A stretch of DNA of 64,000 bases, taken from NCBI RefSeq assembly GCF_031679605.1, contig NZ_CP117522.1, positions 6,324,001 through 6,388,000 on the forward strand, given 5' to 3'. The number at the start of each line of letters is the position of its first letter. The first letter of the stretch is position 1. The stretch comes from Streptomyces luomodiensis (GTDB lineage: Bacteria; Actinomycetota; Actinomycetes; Streptomycetales; Streptomycetaceae). Shown piece by piece: positions 34,708 to 43,273 of the stretch. A program made the translations under genes and the position numbers. The notes below the pieces were generated by a model that saw only the letters and a list, made by a program, of their open reading frames with translations, ran no database searches and was not told where the DNA came from.

Positions 34708-35980
34708 CGGCGGTCTCCGGCAGTGCCATGCCGTTGTGCAGTTCGCGCTCCCGCCAGTCGGACGGCAGCAGATGGTCCAGCACATCGTCGACCGTCACCG
34801 CGCCGAGCAGGGAGCCGGTCTCGTCCACCACGGGCGCCGCGAGCAGGTTGTAGGTGGCCAGATGGCCGGCCACGACGGGCAGCGAGGTGTCCGGCGGCAG
34901 CGTCGGCAGATCGGTGTCGACGGACGAGCCGACGAGGGTGAACGGCGGGTCGCGCAGCAGCCGTTGGAAGTGGATGGTGCCCAGATAGCGTCCGGTGGGC
35001 GTCTCGTCGGGCGGGCGGCACACATACACCTGGGCGGCGAGCGCGGGGGTCAGGTCCTGTTCGCGCACCCGGGCGAGGGCGTCGGCGACGGTGGCGTCCG
35101 GGCGCAGCACGATCGGCTCGGTCGTCATCAGACCGCCCGCCGACCCCTCCTCGTACGACATCAGCCGGCGCATGTCCGCCGCGTCGCGGGGGCGCATCAG
35201 GCCCAGCAGCCGCTCCTTGTCGGGTTCGGGCAGCTCGGAGAGCAGATCGGCCGCGTCGTCGGGGTCCATGGCCTCCAGGACGTCGGCCGCGCGCTCCTCC
35301 TGGAGCTTGCCGAGGATCTCCACCTGGTCGTCGTCGGGCAGCTCCTCCAGGACGTCCGCGAGCCGGTCGTCGTCCAGGGCCGCCGCCACCTCGCCCCGGC
35401 GCTTCGCGGACAGGTGGTGCAGCACATTGGCCAGGTCGGCGGGGCGCAGCTGCTCGAAGGTGGCCAGCAGGTTCTCCGCGCCCTGCCCCTGCTCCTCCAG
35501 CGAGAAGCCGGTGACCGCCGACCAGTCCACGGTCAGCGTCTCGCCGCGGCGGCGCAGCGCACCGGTCTTGCCGCGGCGTATGAAGACCTTGTCGATCTCC
35601 CACTCGCGGCGCGCGGGCAGCTGGGTCATCGACACATCGAGGACCGTGACCGCCTCCCCGGTCTCGACCAGCCGCACCGTGCGGTCGAGCAGTTCGCCGA
35701 GGACCAGGGTCTCGGTGGGGCGCTGTTCGAAGCGGCGCATGTTGAGTACGCCGGTGATGATGACCTGGCCGGACTCCACACCGGTCACCCGCGTCATGGG
35801 CAGGAAGATCCGGCGGCGGCCGACCACCTCGACCGCCAGGCCGAGCACCCGCGGCGGGCGGCCGGCCAGCCGCAGCATCGCCACGACATCGCGCACCCGC
35901 CCCACCTGGTCGCCGTTCGGGTCGAAGACGGCGACGCCCGCGAGATGCGAGACGAAGATCCGGGGGGCGCCTGCCGGCAT
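34697..35980 (-). CDS. MgtE N-terminal and CBS domain protein lacking the channel domain
   Basis: 427 residues. A PRC-barrel-like N-terminal part (VAVFDPNGDQVGRVRDVV). A MgtE intracellular N domain of helical repeats follows (ADLANVLHHLSAKRRGEVAAALDDDRLADVLEELPDDDQ-type). Then a CBS pair at about 280-415 (GGLMTTEPIVLRPDATVADAL; AAPVVDETGSLLGAVTVDD). There is no transmembrane region, so it is not itself a transporter; probably a cytoplasmic Mg2+ sensor acting on a partner. ATG at 35980 follows GGGGAGG. Equivalent to Rv1232c. Confidence 0.9.
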   Translation of the reverse strand: MPAGAPRIFVSHLAGVAVFDPNGDQVGRVRDVVAMLRLAGRPPRVLGLAVEVVGRRRIFLPMTRVTGVESGQVIITGVLNMRRFEQRPTETLVLGELLDRTVRLVETGEAVTVLDVSMTQLPARREWEIDKVFIRRGKTGALRRRGETLTVDWSAVTGFSLEEQGQGAENLLATFEQLRPADLANVLHHLSAKRRGEVAAALDDDRLADVLEELPDDDQVEILGKLQEERAADVLEAMDPDDAADLLSELPEPDKERLLGLMRPRDAADMRRLMSYEEGSAGGLMTTEPIVLRPDATVADALARVREQDLTPALAAQVYVCRPPDETPTGRYLGTIHFQRLLRDPPFTLVGSSVDTDLPTLPPDTSLPVVAGHLATYNLLAAPVVDETGSLLGAVTVDDVLDHLLPSDWRERELHNGMALPETADGR

Positions 35981-36167
35981 GCCCTGCCTCCCCTCGTATG
36001 TGGGGTTTCGCGGCGATACGCGGTAATGATCCGCTCTTCTTCGGGTTCAGGCTAACGTGCCCGCACCTGACCTGCCGCTGGACGGGGGCCCCGCGGCATC
36101 CTGCGGACACCGCTGGACGGCACCGGTACGCTGCCCTACTGCACCGGCATCAGGAGGCAGAGCGGAC

Positions 36168-36932
36168 GTGCGCACCCGGAACAGGGCTGTCGTTGCGGCG
36201 ATGTGCGCGGGGTTGGCCGCGACGCTCGCCGCGTGTGGCGGCGGGGAGAAAGACCCCGACGCGGGAACGAACGGCGTGGGAAAGCTTCCCGCCGCGAAGA
36301 TCGAGAGCAAAGCCCGTAAGGCGGCCGAAGACGCGGATTCGGTGCGGCTCTCCGGCAGTCTCGTCACCAAGGGAGTCACCTACAAGCTCAATATGCGGCT
36401 GAAGTCCGACGGCGGCACGGGCCAGGTCTCCACCAAGGGCTCCACCTTCGAGCTGCTCCGCGTCGACAAGGAGCTCTACCTCAAGGCCGACGCGGACTTC
36501 TGGTCGCACGACGGCGAGGACGCGGGGGACAGCGGCTCGGGGGACAGCGGCGCGGGCACGGACGACGCGGCCGACAAGCTCGACAACAAGTATGTGAAGG
36601 TCCCCTCCGACGACCCCTCCTACCAGCGGCTCAGCGGCTTCACCGATATGAGCCTGCTGCTGGACGGGCTGCTCGGACTCCAGGGTGAGATCGCCACGGG
36701 CGACCACGGCCAGGTGGGCGGCGTACGGACGATCCGCATCAGCGCCGGCGAGGACGGGGCGGGCGGATCGCTCGACGTCTCCCTGGAGGGCCGGCCCTAC
36801 CCGCTCCAGCTGCGGCGGGCGGGCGGCGCGGGCGTGATCCGGCTGGCGGACTGGAACAAGGACTTCCAGCTCACCGCCCCGGCGAAGGGCCATGTCCTCG
36901 ACTACGGGCAGCAGCTCCCGGGGACGCCGTAG
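36168..36932 (+). CDS. Lipoprotein (LppX/LprG-like fold possible)
   Basis: 254 residues from the GTG at 36168, with AGGAGG 10 nt upstream. Signal sequence with lipobox TLAAC, the lipidated cysteine at residue 23. The mature part begins with an acidic linker, then a repeated beta-rich pattern (VRLSGSLVTKGVTYKLNMRL, TFELLRVDKELYLKAD). This is typical of actinobacterial lipoproteins with a half-barrel fold binding lipids. Two SGDSG repeats form an internal acidic insertion. Function unknown. Confidence 0.82.
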   Translation: MRTRNRAVVAAMCAGLAATLAACGGGEKDPDAGTNGVGKLPAAKIESKARKAAEDADSVRLSGSLVTKGVTYKLNMRLKSDGGTGQVSTKGSTFELLRVDKELYLKADADFWSHDGEDAGDSGSGDSGAGTDDAADKLDNKYVKVPSDDPSYQRLSGFTDMSLLLDGLLGLQGEIATGDHGQVGGVRTIRISAGEDGAGGSLDVSLEGRPYPLQLRRAGGAGVIRLADWNKDFQLTAPAKGHVLDYGQQLPGTP

Positions 36933-36977
36933 CCGCGCGCGACCGCGTTCGTGGCATCCGTAAGGACGCCACCGCCC

Positions 36978-37127
36978 GTGGGACCGGAGTCCGTGGGACC
37001 GGAGTCCGTGGGACCGGAGTCCGTGGGACCGGAGTCCGTGGGACCGGAGTCCGTGGGACCGGAGTCCGTGGGACCGGAGTCCGTGGGACCGGAGTCCGTG
37101 GGACCGGAGTCCGTGGGACCGGAGTCC
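36978..37127. repeat. 15-bp tandem repeat, ten perfect copies (VNTR candidate)
   Basis: Ten identical head-to-tail copies of GTGGGACCGGAGTCC, followed by a degenerate eleventh. It lies between the lipoprotein stop (36932) and the stop of a convergent gene (37160). The period is a multiple of 3, so all plus-strand frames stay open, but no ribosome site supports translation. Confidence 0.97.
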
Positions 37128-37159
37128 GTGAGACCGGCGGCGTCCGTAAGGGAGCGGTT

Positions 37160-37690
37160 CTAACCCTTGCGGGCGCGCTTCTTGCGGCGGGCGAGAAGCT
37201 TCGGGAGGGCCGCCGGGATCGGGCGGCGGGTGATCGCCGGGGACGGCAGCGGGGCCGCCGCCAGGGAGTCCGTGGGGTGCTCGGCCAGCGCCCCGGGCGC
37301 GGGCTCCAGCCGCAGCACCCGGCATTCGCGCGCCCAGCGCTCCGCGATGTGGTCGGCGTCCACCGCGTTCAGCCGCTTGCCCTTGAGCTCGTCGACCACG
37401 GCCCTCCAGGCCTCGTCGCCCGGCGCCAGCTCGACCACCCGCGCGGGCCAGCTGACCAGGCGTCCGCCCTTGTCCTTGCTGCGCACCGTCACGGTGGCGG
37501 TTCCGCCGTCGGCCAGACCGAGGTCGCGCAGGGGCTGCTCGTCGGGGCCGTCCCCGACGAGACAGGCCGCGCCCTCGTGCCAGATGTGCCACAGGGCGCG
37601 CGGGGCACCCTCGGTGCCCTGGACCCAGATGAGGGCGGACTTCTTGGCCGCCTCCTCGACAAGAGCACGGTCCATCGGCGTCTGCGTCAT
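37160..37690 (-). CDS. Conserved hypothetical protein
   Basis: 176 residues. N-terminal segment ALIWVQGTEGAPRALWHIWHEGAACLVGDG may be the first strands of a split-barrel (pyridoxamine phosphate oxidase-like) fold; this is a guess. The C-terminus is basic (LLARRKKRARKG). No membrane helix. TAGGCT lies 6 nt before the ATG and there is no ribosome site (leaderless). Monocistronic, divergent from the DMT transporter gene with about 85 bp between. Confidence 0.75.
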   Translation of the reverse strand: MTQTPMDRALVEEAAKKSALIWVQGTEGAPRALWHIWHEGAACLVGDGPDEQPLRDLGLADGGTATVTVRSKDKGGRLVSWPARVVELAPGDEAWRAVVDELKGKRLNAVDADHIAERWARECRVLRLEPAPGALAEHPTDSLAAAPLPSPAITRRPIPAALPKLLARRKKRARKG

Positions 37691-37775
37691 GCCGACAGCC
37701 TAGGCCAGCCACGCGCCCGTTCCAGCCAGTGAAATGTCAGTTCCGTCATACGGCCATGGGCCTTACCCTGGCGCC

Positions 37776-38756
37776 GTGTCCACCGCTCGTACCGCCCGTA
37801 CCGCAGCCCACCCCGCCACCCCCACCGCGCCCGGTGACGGCGGTCGTGTCCCCGGCGCCGTTCCTCTGGACATCGCGCTCCTTACGGTCGCCATCGCGGG
37901 GGTCTCGCTCTCCGCGCCGCTGGCCGCCGCGACGGCGGCGCCCGCGCTCGCCATCGCCTTCTGGCGCAACGCCATGGCCGTGGGCGCGCTCACCCCGTTC
38001 GCGCTGTGGCGCCACCGGGGCGAGCTGCGCGGGATGGGCCGCCGGGCGGTGCTGCTGTCGGCCGGGGCGGGGGCACTGCTCGCGGTGCACTTCGGGGCCT
38101 GGCTGCCGAGCCTGCACATGACCTCCGTCGCCTCCTCGACCGCGCTGGTGACCACGACCCCCGTCTGGACGGCGCTGCTGCTGCGGCTGCGCGGTCACCG
38201 CCCGCCCGCGCTCGCCTGGCTGGGCATGGGGCTCGCGATCCTCGGTGTGGTGATTCTCACCGGGGTCGACCTGTCCGCCTCCCCGCGCGCCCTGCTGGGC
38301 GACGCGCTCGCGCTGCTGGGCGGGATGGCGGCGGCCGGTTACGTGCTGCTCGGGGCGGAGGTGCGCCGTTCGGTGAGCACCACCGCGTACGCCTACGTCT
38401 GCTACGCCACCACCAGCGTGCTCCTGCTGGTCACCTGCCTGGTGGCGGGCGCGGAGCTCGGCGGCTACAGCGGCAGCACCTGGCTGCGACTGGTCGCCCT
38501 GATGGTCACCGCACAGCTGCTGGGGCACACCCTGATCAACCGGGTGGTCAAGGGCCTGGGCCCCTCCGTCACCTCAACCGCGATCCTCCTGGAGACCCCC
38601 GGGGCGGCCCTGATCGCGGCCCTGTGGCTGGGCCAGCTGCCGTCCGTGGCCGCCTACCCGGCGCTCGCGGTGATCCTCGGCGGACTCGCGCTGGTCATCA
38701 TGGCGGACGGGAAGAGCCGTACGGACGGCACCCGAGCCGGTTCCGGAGTCTCCTAG
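37776..38756 (+). CDS. EamA/DMT family transporter
   Basis: 326 residues with ten predicted membrane helices in two five-helix halves, each with the EamA pattern (FWRNAMAVGALTPFALW; GYVLLGAEVRRS onward). C-terminal half ends LAVILGGLALVIMADG. It exports metabolites or drugs; substrate unknown. GTG at 37776 is favoured because TACCCT lies 6 nt upstream (leaderless); an ATG at 37734 would add 14 residues. Its TAG stop overlaps the corA stop in a CTAG. Confidence 0.87.
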   Translation: MSTARTARTAAHPATPTAPGDGGRVPGAVPLDIALLTVAIAGVSLSAPLAAATAAPALAIAFWRNAMAVGALTPFALWRHRGELRGMGRRAVLLSAGAGALLAVHFGAWLPSLHMTSVASSTALVTTTPVWTALLLRLRGHRPPALAWLGMGLAILGVVILTGVDLSASPRALLGDALALLGGMAAAGYVLLGAEVRRSVSTTAYAYVCYATTSVLLLVTCLVAGAELGGYSGSTWLRLVALMVTAQLLGHTLINRVVKGLGPSVTSTAILLETPGAALIAALWLGQLPSVAAYPALAVILGGLALVIMADGKSRTDGTRAGSGVS

Positions 38757-39853
38757 AGCCAGCCGTTGCGCTTGAAGCCGCGGTGGATCGCGAAGCAGAT
38801 GCCCACCGTGACGATGAGCACGGTCGGGTAGCCGAACTTCCAGCGCAGCTCCGGCATGTAGTCGAAGTTCATGCCGTAGATCCCGGCGATCATCGTCGGC
38901 ACGGCGAAGATCGCCGCCCAGGACGTGATCTTCCGCATGTCCTCGTTCTGCGCGACCGTCGCCTGCGCCAGATTGGCCTGGAGGATCGAGTTCAGCAGAT
39001 CGTCGAAGGCCAGCACCTGCTCGCTGACCCGCGCCAGGTGGTCCGCGACATCCCGGAAGTACGTCTGGATGTCCGGGTCCACCAGCCGCATCGGACGCTC
39101 GCTCAGCAGCTGCATCGGCCGCAGCAGCGGCGAGACGGCCCGCTTGAACTCCAGGACCTCGCGCTTGAGCTGGTAGATCCGGCCCGCGTCGCCGCCCCGC
39201 CGGGAGGTCGCCGCGGAGAAGACGTCGATCTCGACCTCGTCGATGTCGTCCTGGACCGCGTCGGCGACCGCGAGATAGCCGTCGACGACCTGGTCGGCGA
39301 TGGCGTGCAGCACCGCCGAGGGGCCCTTGGCCAGCAGCTCGGGATCCTGCTGGAGCCGGTGGCGCAGGGCGCGCAGCGAGCCCTGGCCGCCGTGCCGCAC
39401 GGTCACGATGAAGTTCCGGCCGGTGAAGCACATCACCTCACCGGTCTCCACCACCTCGCTGGTCGAGGTGAGTTCGGCGTGCTCGACGTAGTGGATCGTC
39501 TTGAAGACGGTGAAGAGGGTGTCGTCGTACCGCTCCAGCTTGGGCCGCTGGTGCGCCTGCACCGCGTCCTCGACCGCCAGCGGGTGCAGCCCGAACTCCT
39601 GGGCGATGCCCGCGAACTCGCGCTCGGTGGGCTCGTGCAGCCCGATCCAGGCGAACCCGCCCTCCTCGCGGACCCGCTCCATGGCCTTCGCCGGGCTCAC
39701 GTGGTCGCTGACCCGCTTGCCGTCGCGGTAGACCCCGCAGTCGACCACGGCGCTGGTGACCGACGGGTCACGCGTCGCGTCGTAGTCGCTGGCGGCGCGG
39801 GCACGGCGCAGGGCGGGGCGGACGGCTGCGCGCAGGTCACGGATCATCGACAT
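38753..39853 (-). CDS. corA: CorA-type magnesium/cobalt transporter
   Basis: 366 residues from the ATG at 39853, with GAAGGAG 7 nt upstream. The N-terminal cytoplasmic domain (residues 1-300) includes VEDAVQAHQRPKLERYDD. Two C-terminal helices carry the selectivity signature GMN (IAGIYGMNFDYMPEL). It forms a pentameric Mg2+/Co2+ channel. A second ATG two codons on (39847) is possible. Converges with the DMT gene, sharing CTAG as overlapping stops. Confidence 0.94.
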   Translation of the reverse strand: MSMIRDLRAAVRPALRRARAASDYDATRDPSVTSAVVDCGVYRDGKRVSDHVSPAKAMERVREEGGFAWIGLHEPTEREFAGIAQEFGLHPLAVEDAVQAHQRPKLERYDDTLFTVFKTIHYVEHAELTSTSEVVETGEVMCFTGRNFIVTVRHGGQGSLRALRHRLQQDPELLAKGPSAVLHAIADQVVDGYLAVADAVQDDIDEVEIDVFSAATSRRGGDAGRIYQLKREVLEFKRAVSPLLRPMQLLSERPMRLVDPDIQTYFRDVADHLARVSEQVLAFDDLLNSILQANLAQATVAQNEDMRKITSWAAIFAVPTMIAGIYGMNFDYMPELRWKFGYPTVLIVTVGICFAIHRGFKRNGWL

Positions 39854-40302
39854 GACGGGCTCCTTCACGGGCCGGCCGTCAGCGGCGGGCGCGCGGCGCA
39901 GCGCTGCGCCCGGAAGGTGGACGTACGGCATCCCCGTGCCCGTACGTCCGCAAAGCGGGCGGCGCTCCGTGCGATGGCGCTGACGGAAGTTCGCGGAACT
40001 GAACAAAGCGGTTCGAAGGCGCTCTACCGTCAGATGCCCTGGATGCGAGATGGCTTCGCGTGTTTCACCGCCGGGCGGCGGGGTACGGAAGGTTTCAGAT
40101 CATGCGGTCGCATACCACGGGGAAACGACGGGAGAACTGTCGGTACTGCACGGTCGACTAGGATCCACCGCAGCCCCACCTCCTCCGGCCGGTCCCCCAT
40201 GAGGGACGACGTGTAACTCCCTGGGCAGGGATTAAGGCTATCAGTCGGCAGAACCGTTACGTCGCCGCTTTGCCTGTTCGATACGCGATCTATGCTCACC
40301 GC
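39854..40302. other. Divergent intergenic region between corA and the SUFU-domain gene
   Basis: 449 bp. The plus-strand promoter is at the right end (TTGCCT at 40270-40275, TATGCT at 40291-40296). The corA side has a long leader (over 200 nt is possible), but I could not fold it into a known Mg2+ riboswitch. No ORF supported. Confidence 0.45.
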
Positions 40303-40908
40303 ATGTCAGACGTTCTTCAGCTGGTCGAGACCCGGTTGATCACCGCGCTGGGCGAGCCGGACGCCCGCGCGGGCATCACGTTCCTCGGCGCCGACCGCAT
40401 TGACGTGCTGCGATTCCGGGACGAGAACGCCGTGATCCGCTATGCCACCCTCGGCATGTCGGACCATCCGATGACCAGCCCGACCGCCACCGTCGCCGAC
40501 CCCCTGCGCGGGCCGCGCGCCGAGCTGGTGCTGACCGTACGGGCCGGCGGCCGCGGCCCCGACCTCTCCGTCCTCGACGAGGTGCTCCGCCCGCTCGCCG
40601 TGCTGGCCGCCTCACCCCAGGTCGAGGGGGTCGTGGTGACCCCCGGCGCGTCGCTGGACCTCGGCGGGCCGCTGTGGCCCGGGGCGGCCTTCACCTCCGT
40701 CCTCGTCGCCGAACCGGGCGGTCTGGTCGAGGACTTGGAGCTGCTCGAACCGATGGAGCCGGTGCGCTTCCTGCCGCTGCTGCCGATGACCGCGAACGAG
40801 GCGGCGTGGAAGCGGGTGCACGGCGCCGGCGCCCTCCAGGACCGCTGGCTGCGGCACGGCACGGATCTGCGCGATCCGGCGCGCACCGGGGTGCCGTTGG
40901 GGGACTGA
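40303..40908 (+). CDS. Suppressor-of-fused (SUFU) domain protein
   Basis: 201 residues from the ATG at 40303. The fold pattern includes AVIRYATLGMSDHPM, RAELVLTVR, FLPLLPMTANEAAWKRVHG, typical of bacterial SUFU proteins. No signal peptide. Often found in polymorphic-toxin immunity contexts, but no toxin gene is adjacent here. TATGCT lies 6 nt before the start, so transcription is probably leaderless. Confidence 0.85.
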   Translation: MSDVLQLVETRLITALGEPDARAGITFLGADRIDVLRFRDENAVIRYATLGMSDHPMTSPTATVADPLRGPRAELVLTVRAGGRGPDLSVLDEVLRPLAVLAASPQVEGVVVTPGASLDLGGPLWPGAAFTSVLVAEPGGLVEDLELLEPMEPVRFLPLLPMTANEAAWKRVHGAGALQDRWLRHGTDLRDPARTGVPLGD

Positions 40909-40917
40909 GGCGCCGCT

Positions 40918-40989
40918 GCCGTCTCGTACGGAACCCACGCGCCGTCTCGTACGGAAAGCCGCGCGCCGTCTCGTACGGAAAGCCCGCGC
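40918..40989. repeat. Three tandem 23-25 bp repeats
   Basis: Units starting at 40918, 40941 and 40965 share GCCGTCTCGTACGGAA and differ in a GC-rich tail. They lie just after the SUFU gene stop, in the 190-bp gap before the next gene. Confidence 0.85.
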
Positions 40990-41098
40990 GCGAGGGGCGG
41001 AGGGCGAGGGGCGGCGGGCGGAAACTCCTGCGGGAAGTGACCTCCGGACGGGTGATCGTCCTTGACGCGAGGACGACCGGGGAGGACCGTGGGGCCCT

Positions 41099-41740
41099 AT
41101 GAGGGGCGAACCCAGTTGCCCGAAGTGCGGTGGCCGGGTGCGAGCGCCCGGTCTCTTCACCGACTCCTGGCAGTGCGGAGTGCACGGCACGGTGCACCCC
41201 CTCCAGCCGGTCGTTCCGCCGAGCGTCGAAGCACTCGTGGTGGTCACCAACCGCGCCCGGGTGCCCGTATGGATGCCCTGGCCGCTGCCCGTGGGCTGGC
41301 TGTTCACCGGTGTGGCGTGCGCCGGGGACGACCGCAGCGGCGGCCGCGCCACCGCCGTGGCCTGCTCCGGCCCCGGACCGCTGGGCGGCCCGGGGGAGCT
41401 GCTGCTGATCGCCGAGGAGCTGGGCGTCGGGCTCGGCGCGCGCTTCGCGGGTATCCCGGGGCCCGATCCGGGGCCGGGAATGCGGGTGGACAAGCCGCCG
41501 CACGTCAAGGTGCTGGCCGCCGGGCGGCCCACCCCGCTGTGGCATGTCGAGGGCACCCCGGACGACCGCGCGGTCTTCGCGGGCGAGGCGTGCGGGCTGT
41601 GGCTGTGGGCGGTCGTCTGGCCCGAGCAGACCGGGCTGCTGATGTACGACGAGATGGTGCTCACCGATCTGCGGGACGCCGGGGCCGAGGTCGACCTGGT
41701 GCCCTGCGGCGCGCTCTCCCCACGGCTGCTGTCGCCCTGA
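41099..41740 (+). CDS. DUF6758-like hypothetical protein with N-terminal zinc-ribbon-like cysteines
   Basis: 213 residues. CPKC near residue 7 and C..H at about 26-29 (WQCGVHGTVH) suggest a small zinc ribbon. The rest is a compact domain (WPLPVGWLFTGVACAGDDRSG, PGELLLIAEELG). It lacks membrane helices. Such proteins recur in Streptomyces beside a PHP-domain gene, as here. Function unknown. GAGG lies about 13 nt upstream of the ATG. Confidence 0.8.
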   Translation: MRGEPSCPKCGGRVRAPGLFTDSWQCGVHGTVHPLQPVVPPSVEALVVVTNRARVPVWMPWPLPVGWLFTGVACAGDDRSGGRATAVACSGPGPLGGPGELLLIAEELGVGLGARFAGIPGPDPGPGMRVDKPPHVKVLAAGRPTPLWHVEGTPDDRAVFAGEACGLWLWAVVWPEQTGLLMYDEMVLTDLRDAGAEVDLVPCGALSPRLLSP

Positions 41741-41907
41741 CACCCCGACCCCCGTTGACCCGGTGGCCGCTCCGGCGTTCGTCCTGCGTGCTCGCCCCGG
41801 AGGTGCTCACGCGGTGACGGCCGGGGGCACTGGACCGCCGTGTCCGGCCGGTGGTTATGCTGAGGCGTCCCACCGGTCCACCCCGAACGCAGCTTGGAGT
41901 CCGAGCC

Positions 41908-42762
41908 GTGCGCATCGATCTGCACACCCACTCCACTGCGTCGGACGGTACGGACACCCCGGCCGAGCTGGTGCGGAACGCCGCCGCCGCGGGGCTGGAC
42001 GTCGTCGCGCTCACCGACCACGACACCGTCGGCGGCTATGCGGAGGCCACCCGGGCGCTGCCCGCCGGGCTGACGCTGGTCACCGGCGCCGAGCTGTCCT
42101 GCCGCCTCAACGGTGTGAGCCTGCACATGCTGGCGTACCTCTTCGACCCGGCCGAGCCCGAGCTGGCGAGCGAGCGCGAGCTGGTGCGCGACGACCGGGT
42201 GCCCCGGGCGCGGGCGATGGTCGGGAAGCTGCGCGAGCTGGGCGTGCCGATCACCTGGGAGCGGGTGGCGGAGATCGCCGGGGACGGATCCGTAGGACGG
42301 CCGCACATAGCCACCGCGCTGGTCGAGCTGGGCGTCGTGGCGAGCGTCTCGGACGCCTTCACCCAGGACTGGCTGGCCGACGGCGGCCGGGCACACGTGG
42401 AGAAGCACGAGCTGGACCCCTTCGAGGCGATCCGGCTGATCAAGGGCGCGGGCGGGGTCGCGGTCTTCGCGCATCCGCTGGCCGTCAAGCGGGGCCAGTG
42501 CGTACCGGAGAGCGCGATCGGCGAGCTGGCGGCGGCGGGCCTGGACGGTATCGAGGTCGACCACATGGACCACAGCGAGGACACCCGGGCCCGGCTGCGC
42601 GGTCTCGCCGCCGAGCTCGGCCTGCTCACCACCGGCTCCAGCGACTACCACGGCAGCCGTAAGACCTGTCGGCTCGGCGAGCACACGACCGACCCCGAGG
42701 TCTACGGCGAGATCGTGCGCCGGGCGACTGGGGCCGCCCCGGTGCCGGGCGCGGCCGGCTGA
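41908..42762 (+). CDS. PHP domain phosphoesterase (RNase AM / 3',5'-nucleoside bisphosphate phosphatase-like)
   Basis: 284 residues from the GTG at 41908, which puts the first metal motif DLHTHS at residues 4-9. Other motifs: LTDHDT, TGAELS, FAHPLA and SSDYHG. A central helical insertion is typical of the YciV/Rnm-like group. It hydrolyses phosphoester bonds with a trinuclear metal site, perhaps on RNA 5' ends or 3',5'-bisphosphates. A hairpin follows. Confidence 0.9.
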   Translation: MRIDLHTHSTASDGTDTPAELVRNAAAAGLDVVALTDHDTVGGYAEATRALPAGLTLVTGAELSCRLNGVSLHMLAYLFDPAEPELASERELVRDDRVPRARAMVGKLRELGVPITWERVAEIAGDGSVGRPHIATALVELGVVASVSDAFTQDWLADGGRAHVEKHELDPFEAIRLIKGAGGVAVFAHPLAVKRGQCVPESAIGELAAAGLDGIEVDHMDHSEDTRARLRGLAAELGLLTTGSSDYHGSRKTCRLGEHTTDPEVYGEIVRRATGAAPVPGAAG

Positions 42763-42840
42763 GCGCGCCCCCGCGCCTGCGGCGGGGGTCGTCAACGGGG
42801 CCACCGGCCACCCGAATGGTCCACACCCTCTGACATCGCA

Positions 42841-42876
42841 CGAGCGCCCCCGTACCGTCACGTACGAGGGCGCTCG
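42841..42876. terminator. 15-bp bidirectional hairpin terminator
   Basis: 42841-42855 pairs with 42862-42876 with one mismatch and a 6-nt loop. It lies between the PHP gene (+) and a small minus-strand gene. Confidence 0.85.
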
Positions 42877-42907
42877 ATCTCTGTCGCGGCTGGAGGGCCT
42901 TACGGCA

Positions 42908-43060
42908 CTACCGGGCAGCGGTGTCGGCTGGACGGATGTAGATGCGCTGGCCGATCGCGGCGGCCTGCTGCACGATCCGGTTGACGGAGGCGGCGTCTAC
43001 GACGGTGCTGTCAATGGCGCTGCCATCGACATCGTCAAGGCGCATGATCTCGAAGCGCAA
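42908..43060 (-). CDS. 50-residue conserved small protein
   Basis: 50 residues from a TTG at 43060, chosen because GAAGGGAG precedes it; a second GGAGG lies about 30 nt upstream. Sequence starts LRFEIMRLDDVDGSAIDS and continues VNRIVQQAAAIGQRIYIRP. Small alpha/beta protein, no membrane helix, unknown function. The upstream region 43150-43200 is strikingly AT-rich (a run of A and T at 43184-43197), unusual in this genome, and probably holds its promoter. Confidence 0.72.
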   Translation of the reverse strand: MRFEIMRLDDVDGSAIDSTVVDAASVNRIVQQAAAIGQRIYIRPADTAAR

Positions 43061-43164
43061 AGCTTCTCCCTTCGTCTGATCCTCCTGAAGGAGAACTGAT
43101 GTGTACGGAGCCGCGCAGCGTCGCTGCCGCGCCCTCCTGTACGTGTTCAACCAGAGGGTGCCCC

Positions 43165-43205
43165 GAAAACATTCCCTACGCTAATAAAAATTTTTCACTG
43201 CCTAA
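43165..43205 (-). promoter_or_regulatory. AT-rich promoter region of the 50-residue protein gene
   Basis: The reverse strand reads AAAAATTTTTATTAGCGT, containing TAGCGT as a possible -10. This is the most AT-rich stretch seen in the window. It is also upstream of the divergent NYN gene. Confidence 0.45.
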
Positions 43206-43273
43206 GTATCCGCTGGTGGCGGAGCAGGGTGCGGTTGTGCCTCTCACACGGCCGCCCGGAGAATGAACCGCGT

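Noticed and set aside
36951..37163. Possible VGPES-repeat peptide
   Set aside because: Open only because the repeat period is a multiple of three; no ribosome site, and it overlaps the end of a convergent gene.
39854..40302. Mg2+ riboswitch upstream of corA
   Set aside because: The leader is long, but no known riboswitch core could be recognised by eye; covariance search would be needed.
40303..40908. SUFU protein as immunity gene of a polymorphic toxin
   Set aside because: No toxin, secretion or RHS-type gene is adjacent.
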